Positions 35,463 to 48,000 of a stretch of 64,000 bases of DNA are shown one piece after another. Source of the stretch: Nymphaea colorata (taxonomy: Eukaryota; Streptophyta; Magnoliopsida; Nymphaeales; Nymphaeaceae); assembly GCF_008831285.2 (NCBI RefSeq), contig NC_045145.1, positions 3,824,723 through 3,888,722 on the forward strand, read 5' to 3'. The notes beneath the pieces were generated by a model. The model did no database searches. It saw nothing but the letters and a program-made list of their open reading frames with translations, and was not told where the DNA came from. The position numbers were made by a program, and so were the translations under genes. The stretch's first letter is position 1; each line of letters starts with the position of its first letter.

Positions 35463-35710
35463 ATGGAGGCTCCTGTCGGAGGGGATACAAAAGGCTTCCG
35501 CCATGACCAGGCGTACCGGCTGTCAAACACTACTTACTCGGAGATTGCCCCGTGCTTGCCGTTGCCTGTATTGCCGGTTTTCTGCGGGGCGGATGATCCG
35601 GAGCTTCGTCTCTTTAATGAGGCGGCGCCCCGGAATCTCAACCGGCCCGAGATTCTAGCTCATGCGGCGAAGGTTGCGGCTCTGCTTAAAACGACTGACG
35701 CCAGCTACTT
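35463..35710 (+). CDS. SCC2: SCC2 exon 1 (start codon)
   Basis: It starts [12 protein letters not shown] and contains the N-terminal segment [20 protein letters not shown] typical of plant SCC2, the region that contacts SCC4. The donor is TACTT|GTAAGT, phase 2. The upstream leader (about 35000-35462) is C/T-rich with no clear TATA box. Confidence 0.9.
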
Positions 35711-38700
35711 GTAAGTGCTCGTGAACATGTAGTGCTCAAATCTCAGAGTGGTCAGTTGCCGCTGGACTGAACATTTCACTGGATATAGTGTCTTTAGAGT
35801 GATTATTACTATTACTGATACTCTGGATTTGAGTATCATGAACATATGATGCATTAAAGTACAGAGACTTATATTACACACTTGGCAACGCCACTTTGCT
35901 ACTGCTACAGCTGGCGCTGCTAAGTGGTGTATAGACCACTGTTACTGCTAGAAAATCGGATGTAGGTTGATACCGCTACTAATATGTAGGCTACTATCAC
36001 TACTGCTAGCTCAATCACTGATGCTGCTGCCTTTCGGCTGTACAGTCATTTCTTGTGAGATATATTGTATAAGCGCAAGCGATTAAGGAATACTTTTATT
36101 GCAGTTCTAGAATGTTTTGTGCTAGAATAAGAATTGAAAGCTTCTTAAGGCAGTGTCTTGGATGCATCCTTGCTAATGCCTTTTCAGAAAGGGAGAACTT
36201 CAAACACAGGAGGAGTGTGGAAAATTTGGAAATACAAGTTACACTTTAGTTAAGTGTAAATTTATATGCTTTTAATAATTAAAGGGCATTAAGAAATTCT
36301 TGCACGTGGAAATATGTTAAGCGTTCTTCATTTAAAAAATTGTAATAAGAAAATGATTATGGAAATAAAATAAGAAACCTTTCGAGAATTTATTGTTACA
36401 AATTTATGCTGGCAAACGAGTAATTTCTGCTGTAGAAACATGAGGCAACATTTTCATGCTTCTGCATGATAGATTGTTTGTGAACCTTGGTGCAAATCCA
36501 TGTACAGCAGATTCCCTTTAGCATGTCCTAAGTTGATTATCACTGAAATCCTTAAGTATCAAGTTGAATAGCCTAGAAATTCTGAAGCTTCATGTTAATG
36601 AAGTAAACATTTTTTCATCTAGTGATCACTATGCCAACCAATTTGATAAATTTTTTGACACACCATACCTGCAGTTCTTCTGTTTGGAAACCTAAGAAGT
36701 TATAAACATTTAACTATAAAATGAACAAGAGAATTGTCAAATGGTTGTTTTTTTAACGTATTTCCTGCAAAAATATAAGAACTAAGAGGTATGTTGTCCA
36801 AATTAGAAGTCGGACACAGTGTATTCCAGATTTAAAAGAACTATTAGGGGCTATTCGTTCTGACTTGGTCCAAGTTGGTTGACTGTAAATAAAAAATATA
36901 TTTATGTAAAAAATAAATGCTGAAAGATGATATATCTATACAAAGAATGCACATATATATTTTTGTGAGAAATTAGTTAGTTGACTAATGATTAGGCTGA
37001 TTAATTGACTAGTTTGAACAACTAATTGCTAGTTTGAAACATAGGTTGGTTGATGATCGACTCAACTGACTAGTCAGCAGATTAGTTTTTTATCCTGACC
37101 ACTAAGACTATGAGCAATCATAAGAGTTGTAAAGAAATTACTGAAATACAAATCATATCTTGTAAATATACATTTTTTTGTGAAGAATCTTGCAAATAAC
37201 TAGTATTTTCTATTATTGGAAAAATATGTAGCTATTCTTTTGTGAAACTTTAAAAATATTTTGGATGTTTTGATGATATTATTAATTGTCTCAAAATCCA
37301 TACAATATTAGGACATTTTCATCATTTTAGAAATCTGTGATGAAGCTTAGAGGAAACTACTATTGCGATTGCTGGTGCATGCTCATGACCTTATGTAGCT
37401 GCAACTAGAGCATTTTGATATATAATCTGCCCCATGTGTTTTTGACAAGATGCAAGATTTTGTTTGTTTGCTTTTATGTTTGTATCTATACTAAAGTGGA
37501 ACAAGCAGCTCCTAAACAAGTTAGAACGTAACCATCTTAATGACTTTAAAAGAACTCTTTGCTTATGTGTTCTTGCTTAACCACAATAATGCCTGTATGT
37601 ATTTCTTCAATATTTACTAAAAAACGTACTGAAGATTAAGTAAATTAATGTAAAATCTTGTCTGTGACCGGTATTGAGATCAACAAGTCATAATTCTAAC
37701 ATCACATATAAACATGAATTATTTGTAATAATTATGAGGTGTCTTCCAAGGAAGCTATAGGCAACAAATGTAAAAGCTCCAATGGATCAAATATCTAACT
37801 ATTTATTTTTCCAAAATTATTTCAAGCATTTATTATGAGACAAATATCTGTCCAGTTATTCCTCACTTTCTCTCTCTCACAGTTTTATATATGTGCACAC
37901 ATGTGGACTACATCTGAATCATAGGCATACCTGTTGCTATGAGCAGTCTTTGGGCAATGAAATGCCTTGGAGGCTGTAAAATTTTGTTTCAGTGGGAAAA
38001 AGTTCGTGATTTGCTTAGATTTTATAGATCCTCATGCATAACTTCTTGTGGTTTGATTGCAAACAAAGAATTCTGTGAAGTAAGGTTGGCCGCTAGGCTT
38101 CCTTTCCTTATATGCATGTTCTTAGTGCATTAAATACGTTGGGGTAGTTTCTGTATCATGCTTTTGGAGCATAAATGGTAGAGTTTTAGGGGTTCTTTAG
38201 TCGTACCAAATTCAGATTGAATCCCTATTGGATTTCATTTCTCTCTTTAATCTGGGCTAGAAGTTTAATTTATTCTGCTTCTGAAATGTTGAATATTTTA
38301 ACAAAAATCCTTATAAGATCTTAATCTTTATGCATGCACATCAATAATCTGATTTGGCATTGGGTTGATCAACACAGCTTTATGGTTCATCATATCTAAA
38401 CTAATTGATGTTTTTCTTTTATGGTCTTAACTGTGGTGCAAATTTATAACATTGGCAATGATGTTTGGCTATGCAGGTCCATCAAAAGGAATTTTGGTGC
38501 TTGTGCTTCTGCAGAGCCTGGTTCTCTTCTGTACGAAGTTCTTCACTATGATGCTGATGGATTTAAATGCTCAACTCCAGGTAACTGTAGCTTATGTTTT
38601 CAGCATTTGCTAGGTTGCTCTAAATATTATTTGCATTTTCTGTCTTGACTTTTGTCATAGCCAGCTCATCTGAAGACAGTTTTTGTTAGTAAATAGTCAT

Positions 38701-41700
38701 CATTATTATAATTGTAACCTCATCTGCAGATGGGTCTGAAGACTCTGAACATTCTCCCCGAACATCTTGTTTGTTAGCCTGTTAGATGATAGTCTTTTCC
38801 ATGAGCTTTCAAGTGACTGTAACCTTTTCCCATGAGCTTTCATGTGACTGAGCTTTCTTATTTGTATCCTACTATTTATATAATTTGATCCCTGTTGTGT
38901 AATCAAGCCACACGGGCATGCCAAAAATGGCGTCATACCTGCTTCGACATGGGTGCAGGTGCTGGTGTGGATTCGCACCGACACAGCTTCCGAGTCGGGT
39001 GCTGCTGACCGCACCCATTCTTTCTTTCTCTTATTTTTTTTCTTTTTTTTTTTCTTTTGCCATGTTTTCTCTCTTCCTTTTCCCCTCTTCGTTCTCTGTC
39101 TTTCTCTCTTACCCCTTTATTCCCTCTTATTTCTCTCTCCCTTTTCCTTTTCCCCTCTTTTTCTCTCTTTCTTTTGAGGGAGAGTTGTTCTGAAAGGGAC
39201 AAGAAACCTGACGTTCCTTTTAAAGGAGATCAAGTTTTATTGGTCCATATTGTACATTTTTTTTTAATGAAGGTTACAGGCCTCGTAGAACGGACCCTTG
39301 TTAATAGACAACTGACTATTGGCTGTCCTCCTTTAAGGAAGACAACCAGAAATCTCATCCTTTCATTATTTTATTGAATAAAATGAGATTAAAGTAACCT
39401 TCATAAAACGATAGAAACCTTTACATCTCTCTCTCTCTCTCTCTCTCTCACACGCACACACACACACACAATGTTGTAAAAGGCATAGCGTAACCCGTAT
39501 CGGTTGGGCCGACCTATACGCTGTATCATAACGTATTGCAAACATAGCGTACCGTATAGTAAAATTAATTTTTTAATTAAAAATATTAAAAAATCAGAAA
39601 AATCAGAAAAAAATCCGAAAAAATAAGCAAAAAAATAAAAAAATGTATTCAATATAAAAAAAATCATCATACATAAGGAACATTCATGTATATCAACAAC
39701 ACATTCAAAAATAAGAAATCAAAGATTCAAAATAACATAATAAGCATTCATCACAATTTTAAACTTGAAAATTTTATAAAATCTTAGGACCTAAAGTCTT
39801 AGGATTTGGAGTCTTAGCCTTTTAGGACTTAGATTACATCACAATTCATAAGTTCAAAACATATATCATCTTTCATGATTCAATAATAATCCTCGTCATC
39901 TGCATCATCGTTTTCATTTTCTTCATTAATTGCTTCTATCCCTGATTCCCTTTTGTTGGAATGTCACCAACATTCCATTGCTCTCCAGCCTCTCCTTCTT
40001 CAAAAAGCTCTGCTGCTTCTTCAATGTTCAGAAAATCAAGATCATCCTCATCAAGGATCGCAAATGGTTCTTCTTCAAAAGAATCTAATACATCAAAATT
40101 GTTAAGGCTGATGGGATCAAATTGAGTGTGATGCTTCTTCGTAGATGCTGCTTTTATTTGCCTGAAGTGCAACAAGAGAAAAAAATAACAAATTGTTAAA
40201 AATTAAAATATACATTAGAATTAACAATTTTGCATAACAAATGTATTTAATTTCTTTTGTCTCAACTTTATATTATAACGAACGAAAACAAGGTCATTCA
40301 ATCTTTTATGTTTCAGCCTATTTCTCTTCTTACCATTGTCATAAAAAACGAGTACGGGTATTAAGAAAAAGACGAGTATAATACGACAAAGTTGTATATC
40401 TCGGGAATAAAATGGAAAAATCTCGGCAATATTTTAACAAATTTAAAACATTTAATAAATCCTAAAAATTATAAAAATAAAAAATCATAAAAAATGTGAT
40501 AAAACGCAAAAAACTGGGTATAATACGCGTTTTTTTTATTTTCTGACGTTTTTTTAAAAGACGGGAATAAAACGGGTATTATACGATTGACTGTGTTTTG
40601 CCGTATTATACGCGTCTTTTTCCAATAAGACGCATTTTTTGTGGTAGTGAATTTCTTACTCTGGATGTGCTGAAATACACTCCAATTTTTTTCACATCCA
40701 ATTGCACTGCATGTTTGGCTAAAGATTCTAATTGCAAGCTTCTTTAATTTTGGGTAATCAAGCCCAAACCTGCTCCACCACAAATCTAATCAATGTTGTA
40801 AAACGCATATCGTAAGCCGTATCGATTGGGCTTTAAGATACGCCGTATCGTAACGTATCATAACTGTATTGTAATTTTTTAAAAAAAATTATTAATAAAT
40901 CATAAAAAAATAAAAAATCGAAAAATTCATAAAAAAATCAGAAAAAATTAAAAATAATTAATTCTTCATAGAAACATGGTTGAGATAATGATAGACTTAT
41001 TATTGCTATAAACTTACGCGTTCAATAATTTGTCATTCATAGACATCAAATTCATAACGATATCATTCAACAAAGCATAAGCCATAAAGTGATAAAACAT
41101 TCAAGTGTTCAACAACCATAGATTCATAACTCTTAAGTCGTTCGATACATATAAAATGAAAGCACTCTTGAGTCTTGACTTGACTCTCAATCATGATTCA
41201 TCCTTCAGAATCTTCATCATCTTCATCGTCAAGAGTTAGAAGATCCTCACCAACATATTCAGCACCAGCAATGCCAGTAGCAGACTCTCCTTCATCAACA
41301 AAGCCTTCTGTTGCTTCAGCTTCAAGGTTGAAGCATTCAAGATCTTCATCATCAAATATTATAGCTGGTTCTTCCTCAATCCACGCACAAATTGACCCTT
41401 TAATCTTCGATTTCATGGCGAAAATCGATGTTCTCACGGTGAAAATTGATGATCTCCCCCCTTGGATGCACAATCCCCACGTTACAAATGAAGAACCCTC
41501 AGACGTTTTAAAGAAAAAGTGGAAAAGGAGGCGTCGGGTGCCTCTTTTTAAAAATTAGCACGTATCGTGCGATGCGGGGCGTATCGCCCCGTATCGCCCC
41601 GTATCGTACAATACGGGCCCTGTATCGCACGATACGTGCGATACAGGGCCGATACACCCCCCATTTACGATACGAGGGGTGTATCGTATCGTAAAACATA

Positions 41701-44129
41701 ATCGATACGATACGTATCGTACGATTTGTAAACATTGAATCTAATAACAAATGGAAAGTAAATACGAAATAGTAAATATATGAGAAGGTAGAAACAACAA
41801 ATAAAATAACAACAAAAAAGTAGATAAGATAAAGTCCCTTTTTCTAATACCTGGATGCAAGGATGTCTTGCATTGAATTGCTGTGTCTCTCCCCATGTTA
41901 CCATAACAAGTATCATATTTGTTCATCGACATATGAACAACTTCTTGTTCTCTATAATCACTTACCAATATCTCAATATAGTCCAACATGCCATACTCGA
42001 CCTCTTTGTCCTTCTTAAAAGTGGGAAGATATCTAATAGCAGGATTTAGGTACTAGGCTGCTACATGAAGGGGGCGATGAAGTTGTCCAAACCTCCTTTC
42101 ATATATGATCTTCCATATAGGCATGTACAACTTTTTTCCCTTCAGATTGTCTGTAATGGCCTTCTTTGCTTTGTCCATAGCCTTATATAAATATCCAATA
42201 GAAGGTCTATCTTCACTGTCAACCATTCTGAGGGCTTTCACTAGAAGTACACAAACTTTCAATAAGTTCACACGTGATTCCCAAAATTCAGCGTTGAATA
42301 TATTATCCACAACTGTCGTGACCTTTCTTTTATAGGCATGTGGATATGCAGCCCAATCATCACTTGAAAACATTTGCCTGAGAGGATTTCTTTGCTTGAC
42401 TATACCCTGCACAGTCAAAACATTTGTGGCAAACCTTGTTTGTGCAGGTCGAATCAATTCAGCCCCATTTGTGAATTTTCTCATCAAGTTCAAGACATAA
42501 GCATGATTATAAATAAACTTCATGATTTCTTGGCATCTTTGAACTGTCCACTTCATATCATCTCTTTCACTGAATCGCCAAGATCCTCAAGCATTAGATT
42601 TAAACAGTGAGCAACACATGAGCTCCAATAAAATGTCCTATATCGTGCTGCCAACATTTCACCTGCAAGTTTTAATTTGTTGCATTATCAGCGATAAATT
42701 GCATGTCATTCTTAGGCCTAATTTCTTGTATAATTTGATAAAAAATCTCACACAAAACATCCACAATCTTTTAGGAGTATCAGACAAATTAATAGATTTT
42801 AAGAACATTGTGCCTATGGGGCAATATACAAGGAAGTTTACCAATGTTTTGTTCTTCATGTCCGTCCACCTATCTGCCATTACACTCCATCTTGTGTCTT
42901 TCCAGCTCAATTTTAGTTCATCACAATATGCCTTGACATCTCTAACTGCATTATTAAAAATTTTGCCTCACAATTTATACCCTCGGCCTACAAAAGCGAT
43001 CACATATGCTATAGGCTGAAAATGAATAGAGTTTGCTGCATTAAAGGGAATGGATGTGTCATAGAACCACCTCTCTATGGTATCATTTGCTGCGGCAATA
43101 ATATCCTTTGAATACATGGCTATATGAATCTCAGGCTGAGCACCTGCATGGCTGCAACCTCATAGTAGGCACACTGCCACCACCAGTTCCAATAGTATGA
43201 CCATGACTCCTGCCACGTTGTCGTGAAATTGTACTTGCACCCCTTCTCTTTTTGGTTGCAACTAAAGAACCACCTCTATGCATGATGCCTTTCCCTTTAT
43301 CTGTTCCCAAACTGACACCAACATCTTCTTCTTCGAGTTCAACACCTTCACCTTCACTTCCTTCCTCTTCATGTGGGTCCCCATATCCTATATTTGCCTC
43401 ATGCATTTCCTTTTCAATCCTCTTTGCTTTCACAACATTAATAAAACTCCAAACACTGGTGATTGACATAGGGTGGCAATGGGTTCTCTTGGGAGCCAGT
43501 GCATTGAGCCACATCGTTGTGTGTACGAGCTATATGGTGTTTAAAGCGATGGATCCCTCTTGATATGATTTGCTTACAAAAATTACACGTAACTTTTAAT
43601 CTATCTTTAGGATTCACCCTTGTACACCACTGCCATGCTGGGTCCGACATTATATCTTCACAAAACAAGTAAAAACCTACGATTAACTGTAGGAAATAAG
43701 AGAAATGAACGATTCAACAGTGAAAATGAGTAATTTTTTACATTCTTGGTGTTATAAACCAACAAACCCTCTTTCTCCAAGCTTCCCACCGTTCCCACTA
43801 CGAGAAAGCTTCTTCACCGGCTAGTAGGCTCTCTCAAATCGTTGAATCCTTTGATTTTTGATGAAAATTGGCAAAATCTCTCCCTCCCACGTCTCTTGGA
43901 GTCTTTAGAAATAAAGAGAGAGGAAGAGATAGAGGAGTTTAGGAATTTTAAAACATAACGCAAAAATGGGCCGTCAAGGACTCGTGCCCCTTTTTCTGTT
44001 TTCCCCCGTATCGTATGATACAAGTGATACGCTTACGATACACTAGCGTATCGTGTATCGTAAGCATACTGTACAGGTTTTTTTGAACCTATACGGTACG
44101 CGTATTGCACGATATGATAACATTGCACG

Positions 44130-44172
<43 letters not shown>

Positions 44173-44947
44173 TCCCTCGTTGCACTCGCACCACATAGTG
44201 ATTAGTGTGTTGAACTGGTCATTTTCCTAGTTTGGTTCTTGATAGAACCAGAGTGGTAGATTAAAGAAGGGAATCGATCTAATCTATTATGTCTTATGGA
44301 ATCCGCTTTCCTGTCGTATCTAACTTTTCTTCCATTGCTGTCACCTTCTTTGCTGTCAATATACATTATTGGGCTTCTAATTATTTGAAAGAATGCTGGC
44401 TTTAGTTTTTTTTTTTTCCCGATAATCCTTAGGTTTGTGATGTTCATTACTTCATTATCTTTTGGTGTTTCCCCTTTGATGATTTACTGGCTTTCATTCA
44501 TTGAATCTGTTGCTGTAATGCATAGTGTTGTCTTGTTAGTTATATTTTGGTGTGCCCTCATATGTCTGTAATTGTGAATAAGGTAGTTCATCATTATTTT
44601 GTTTTGCTATTTCTTTTTTCTCTATTGCTGTTATTTTTGCTGATCAGTTGTTGTTTTGTCAAGTTTCTCAGGTAGTAATAGGGATCCGAATCTTCACAAG
44701 TTGTCTGAAAAGAAACACGTGGAACATATCGTGGAGGATGTTGTCAAGGGACAAAACATGTCAGCACGTTCCCTGACTGACCATTCTGACAGGAAATATA
44801 CTAATGTAAGCTTGCCTATGATGGTTTGGGCTCTGAAATTTTATGCATGTTATTATTTTTTTGGATGAATTTTGAGGCATCTTAGTGGACAACATCATGA
44901 CTAGTCACCTGACTGGTCTGAAAAGTTGGCTGAGTCAGTTGTCAACC

Positions 44948-45039
<92 letters not shown>

Positions 45040-48000
45040 CAGTTATCTCGAGATTAGTCTTTTTAAGGTGTTGGACTCTTGATGACCTTTCTCCAGTTAT
45101 TTTGTCAACTTAGATTTTGACAGGCTATTGCCTTAGTAAAGGATTGCATTACTGTGAAATCTACAAGCTGCTATAGTAGGGTTGACTGGCTGCTTGGTCC
45201 TGTTTAAAATTGGCATCTTGTACCATGTCTTTGTCTGCACTCTATACTGGTTGCACATAGTATGAACTTTTGGTGCGTTGATAGCTGGGTTTTGAATATA
45301 CATTCATCAATGCTTTATTCTGTTCCTCCCTGTTGTCGTTTTACCCATTGTCACAAATATCACCAATTAAAATAAAACTCGAAGAAAGGGAAATGATTGA
45401 AATAAAACTATTGCATCTTTATCACTTTTTTTAATAAAAAATTAACATTTTTAATATTTTTTAAATATTAATAACTATTTTGGTTTTGATCGTTCAAATC
45501 TTTTTGTAAAAAGATTTAGAAATCTTTCTATTATTTTTTTATACTTTTGATTTTTTTAACTCCTGAAATTTTCCTGAGAAAACAAACTTCCTGCTTAATA
45601 CCTAGGAGAACTTTGCTGATAAAACCTGTGAAGAGTATCTGTGACAATGATTCTACCAACTTTCCATTTTTCTCCTGTGCTTTTATGTGCATTGGGAGGT
45701 CAAGTTTGTTTGCTTCGGTGGCTGTTTCAGAAATAGTTCAAGAGTTGTGAATAGAAATAATGAGTTTTATTGGGCTTTTTTCAGAACTATAAAACCACCA
45801 GTGCAGGTGAGAGCTTCAATCTTCTGTTAATATACGTCTCTCCTTTTGGTTCCATTGTTCCGCATTTAGGTGCATGATTGTAGCTTTTCGTTCTTGAAGA
45901 TGCTGCTTAAATACCTTGCACTTGCTTTATTTTTTCTTTTTTGTTAATCTTAGGCAGCATATTATAGTTTCAAGTTCTTGATTTTTCTCATTAGTCATTT
46001 CCGGTTTTTGCTTCTGAAATTTTGTACTTTGAAATTGTAGGATAATCTTGTTTCTGATTCTTCCAAGAAATTCAAAATCAGAAAAGGAGGAAATGAAGAT
46101 ATGCCATCTTTTACTGAGCCAAATCTTGCGGATGTTCATGGTTAGTTTATTGAGTTGTATGAATTTTCACTTTTTCTAATAGTAGCAAATACTTGGTTAA
46201 TGTCTCGAGCTCCTTGTTCAGATTCATTTGTTCGTGGCTTCTGTCAAATGGTGGATGAAATTTGTTGTAGAGCAGAAAATACATTTGGTGATCAGGACGA
46301 CACAGAAAGCACACCTCTTCCTTTATCTGACATGAAGTTTCTCGTAAATGAAATAATGGCCATGCGTGCAAAAAAAATTCTACATTTGGTTCCTGTTGAC
46401 ACTCTTGTGAGGCTTTTAAGTGTACTGGATCGTCAAATCCTTCATGGACATGGTTTATCAATTGAAGAGTCTGAAAATGTATGCATCTCATCCTGTTTCT
46501 TTTGTTCCTGGATATTTATTTTGAAGATACCTTTTTTTTTACTTCCAACCTTGATTGAGGCACATAATATGACTTGAACGTGCGCCATCAACTGTGAAAA
46601 TCCATGATTTTAAGTACTGCAAATTTGATTCGATGCTTATGTGAGCGTAAAAGATGAATGTTGTATGCTGAAGCTGGATCATGACTGACTGGTGCTGTGC
46701 TAGTCTTCAGATTGGGCTTTTTCTGTTTAAAGGGTTGGCTAGTGACTCCATGAGGAGGAGCAACTTTTTTGTTACTAAATATACTTGTATCTCAGAAAGT
46801 GAATGATTGAGTGATTGTATCTTGTTCGTCTTCTTTGTGTAATTCTTTCTATACTAGAAAAATAACCTTGAAAGAAGCTAGGATAAATCTAGGGTTGAAG
46901 TCTCAAGAATGTAATATGCTCATGCTAAGGAAAAGGGTGGCAGGTGACTAGGAGTTAAGAAGTGTTTTTTTATTATTCTAGACCATCAATCCTTGCAAAT
47001 TTGCTAGAATCAGCAGGAAGGCTGTTCTTTCCAAAGATACGATTTTCGTTTTCTGTCGTCAGAAAACATAAGAGAGCATTTTATTTTGGATTTTCAGAAT
47101 ATTTTCATCTGATTCACTCATGTACATAGAATCTGGGAAGCTGCAGATCTTGTATCCTGGAAAGCTTCTCTGAGTCTACTTTTAATGCCTAGTTTTTCTG
47201 GTCAAGGGTGGGTCATACTTTGGGGAGTGTGTAACTGATCTGCTTGAGGAGTCTGTGGTTGGTTGCCTTAGGCATGGTTTAGTTTTTTTAGTGGTTTTGT
47301 CACTTTTCATTAATTTGTATTATTGCCGCTCATTTCAACATGTATCTTTCTTTGCGCTTTGTGGGGAACTTTTACAGACCCAAAGACATTTTGCTGTCCG
47401 GCAATTAACTTCTTGCCTTTCTTTTTGTCATTTATATTTGCAGTGATATGGCTAATGTGTTGCCTTATATGTATGTTTAATTTCTTGGCAGTTTGAATCT
47501 GGCACAATATTGTTGGTTCTTGGTGCTCTAGAGGCCACTCATGCATCACTGGCAATTATGACCTATAAAGATATGCCAAAACAGCTTTATAAAGAAGAAG
47601 TACGGATCTTGTTCCTAAGTTGCCTATGTTTCTGTATGTCAAAGTTATTGTTGTTGTGAAATGCTTGGCTGACAATTTTTAGTTTTCTTTAAGTTAATTG
47701 ATAGAATTATAGACTTCTCAAGACATCAGATAATGGACTGTATGTTGGCCTGTGATCCTGCTTATCGAGCTCTACACAAACCAAGGGATGATGATGCTTT
47801 GGATGGTAAGTTTTTCATGTGGCTGCCAACCTTCCAAATACCGTATACTAGGTTTTATTTTGAGCTGTTGGCAGCTTGTTTCATTATTAGTACAAATGGC
47901 TTTCTGTTGGATATGATGGTAAATCTACATTTCCACTAGCTCCTTGCATATGCTGTATATTGACAACTAGCCTACTCGTTTGTCTTTTTTTTATGCATAA

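Larger units (their letters stand above)
39895..43668 (-). pseudogene. hAT transposase pseudogene (BED finger, DUF659-like, C-terminal dimerisation region)
   Basis: Pieces in order on the minus strand: a BED zinc finger at 43650-43490 ([20 protein letters not shown]); a frame change near 43490; an acidic linker ([16 protein letters not shown]); the DUF659-type region at 43090-42720 ([49 protein letters not shown]); the catalytic-domain part at 42556-42056 ([17 protein letters not shown]; an in-frame TAG just before [10 protein letters not shown]); and the hAT C-terminal helix region ([20 protein letters not shown] then QHIQSKK) at 40750-40655. The 40334 insertion cuts that exon, and it resumes at 40333-40250 as [20 protein letters not shown]. 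An Asp/Glu-rich tail follows near the left end. Frame changes, stops and insertions make it inactive. Confidence 0.85.
39469..44125 (-). mobile_element. Decayed autonomous-type hAT transposon in SCC2 intron 2 (4,657 bp, with nested insertions)
   Basis: The left end CAATGTTGTAAAAGGCATA and right end GATATGATAACATTG are inverted. Both subterminal regions are dense in CGTATCGTA-type words (43990-44110 and 39480-39560). The outer 8 bp are CACACACA on the left and CACGCACA on the right, inside a CA microsatellite, so the duplication is likely but not clean. It encodes a broken hAT transposase on the minus strand and contains two later insertions at 40334-40649 and 40791-41737. Confidence 0.85.

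Noticed and set aside
43252-43563. 103-codon plus-strand frame inside the hAT element
   Set aside because: Antisense of the transposase linker region.
45790-45812. Possible 22-nt SCC2 exon between TTTTTTCAG and GTGAGAG
   Set aside because: Its inclusion shifts the frame and puts a stop at the start of exon 4.
47694-47710. Splice acceptor TTGATAG at 47702 for SCC2 exon 7
   Set aside because: It breaks the reading phase; the upstream CTTTAAG at 47693 joins KEE to [10 protein letters not shown] in phase.
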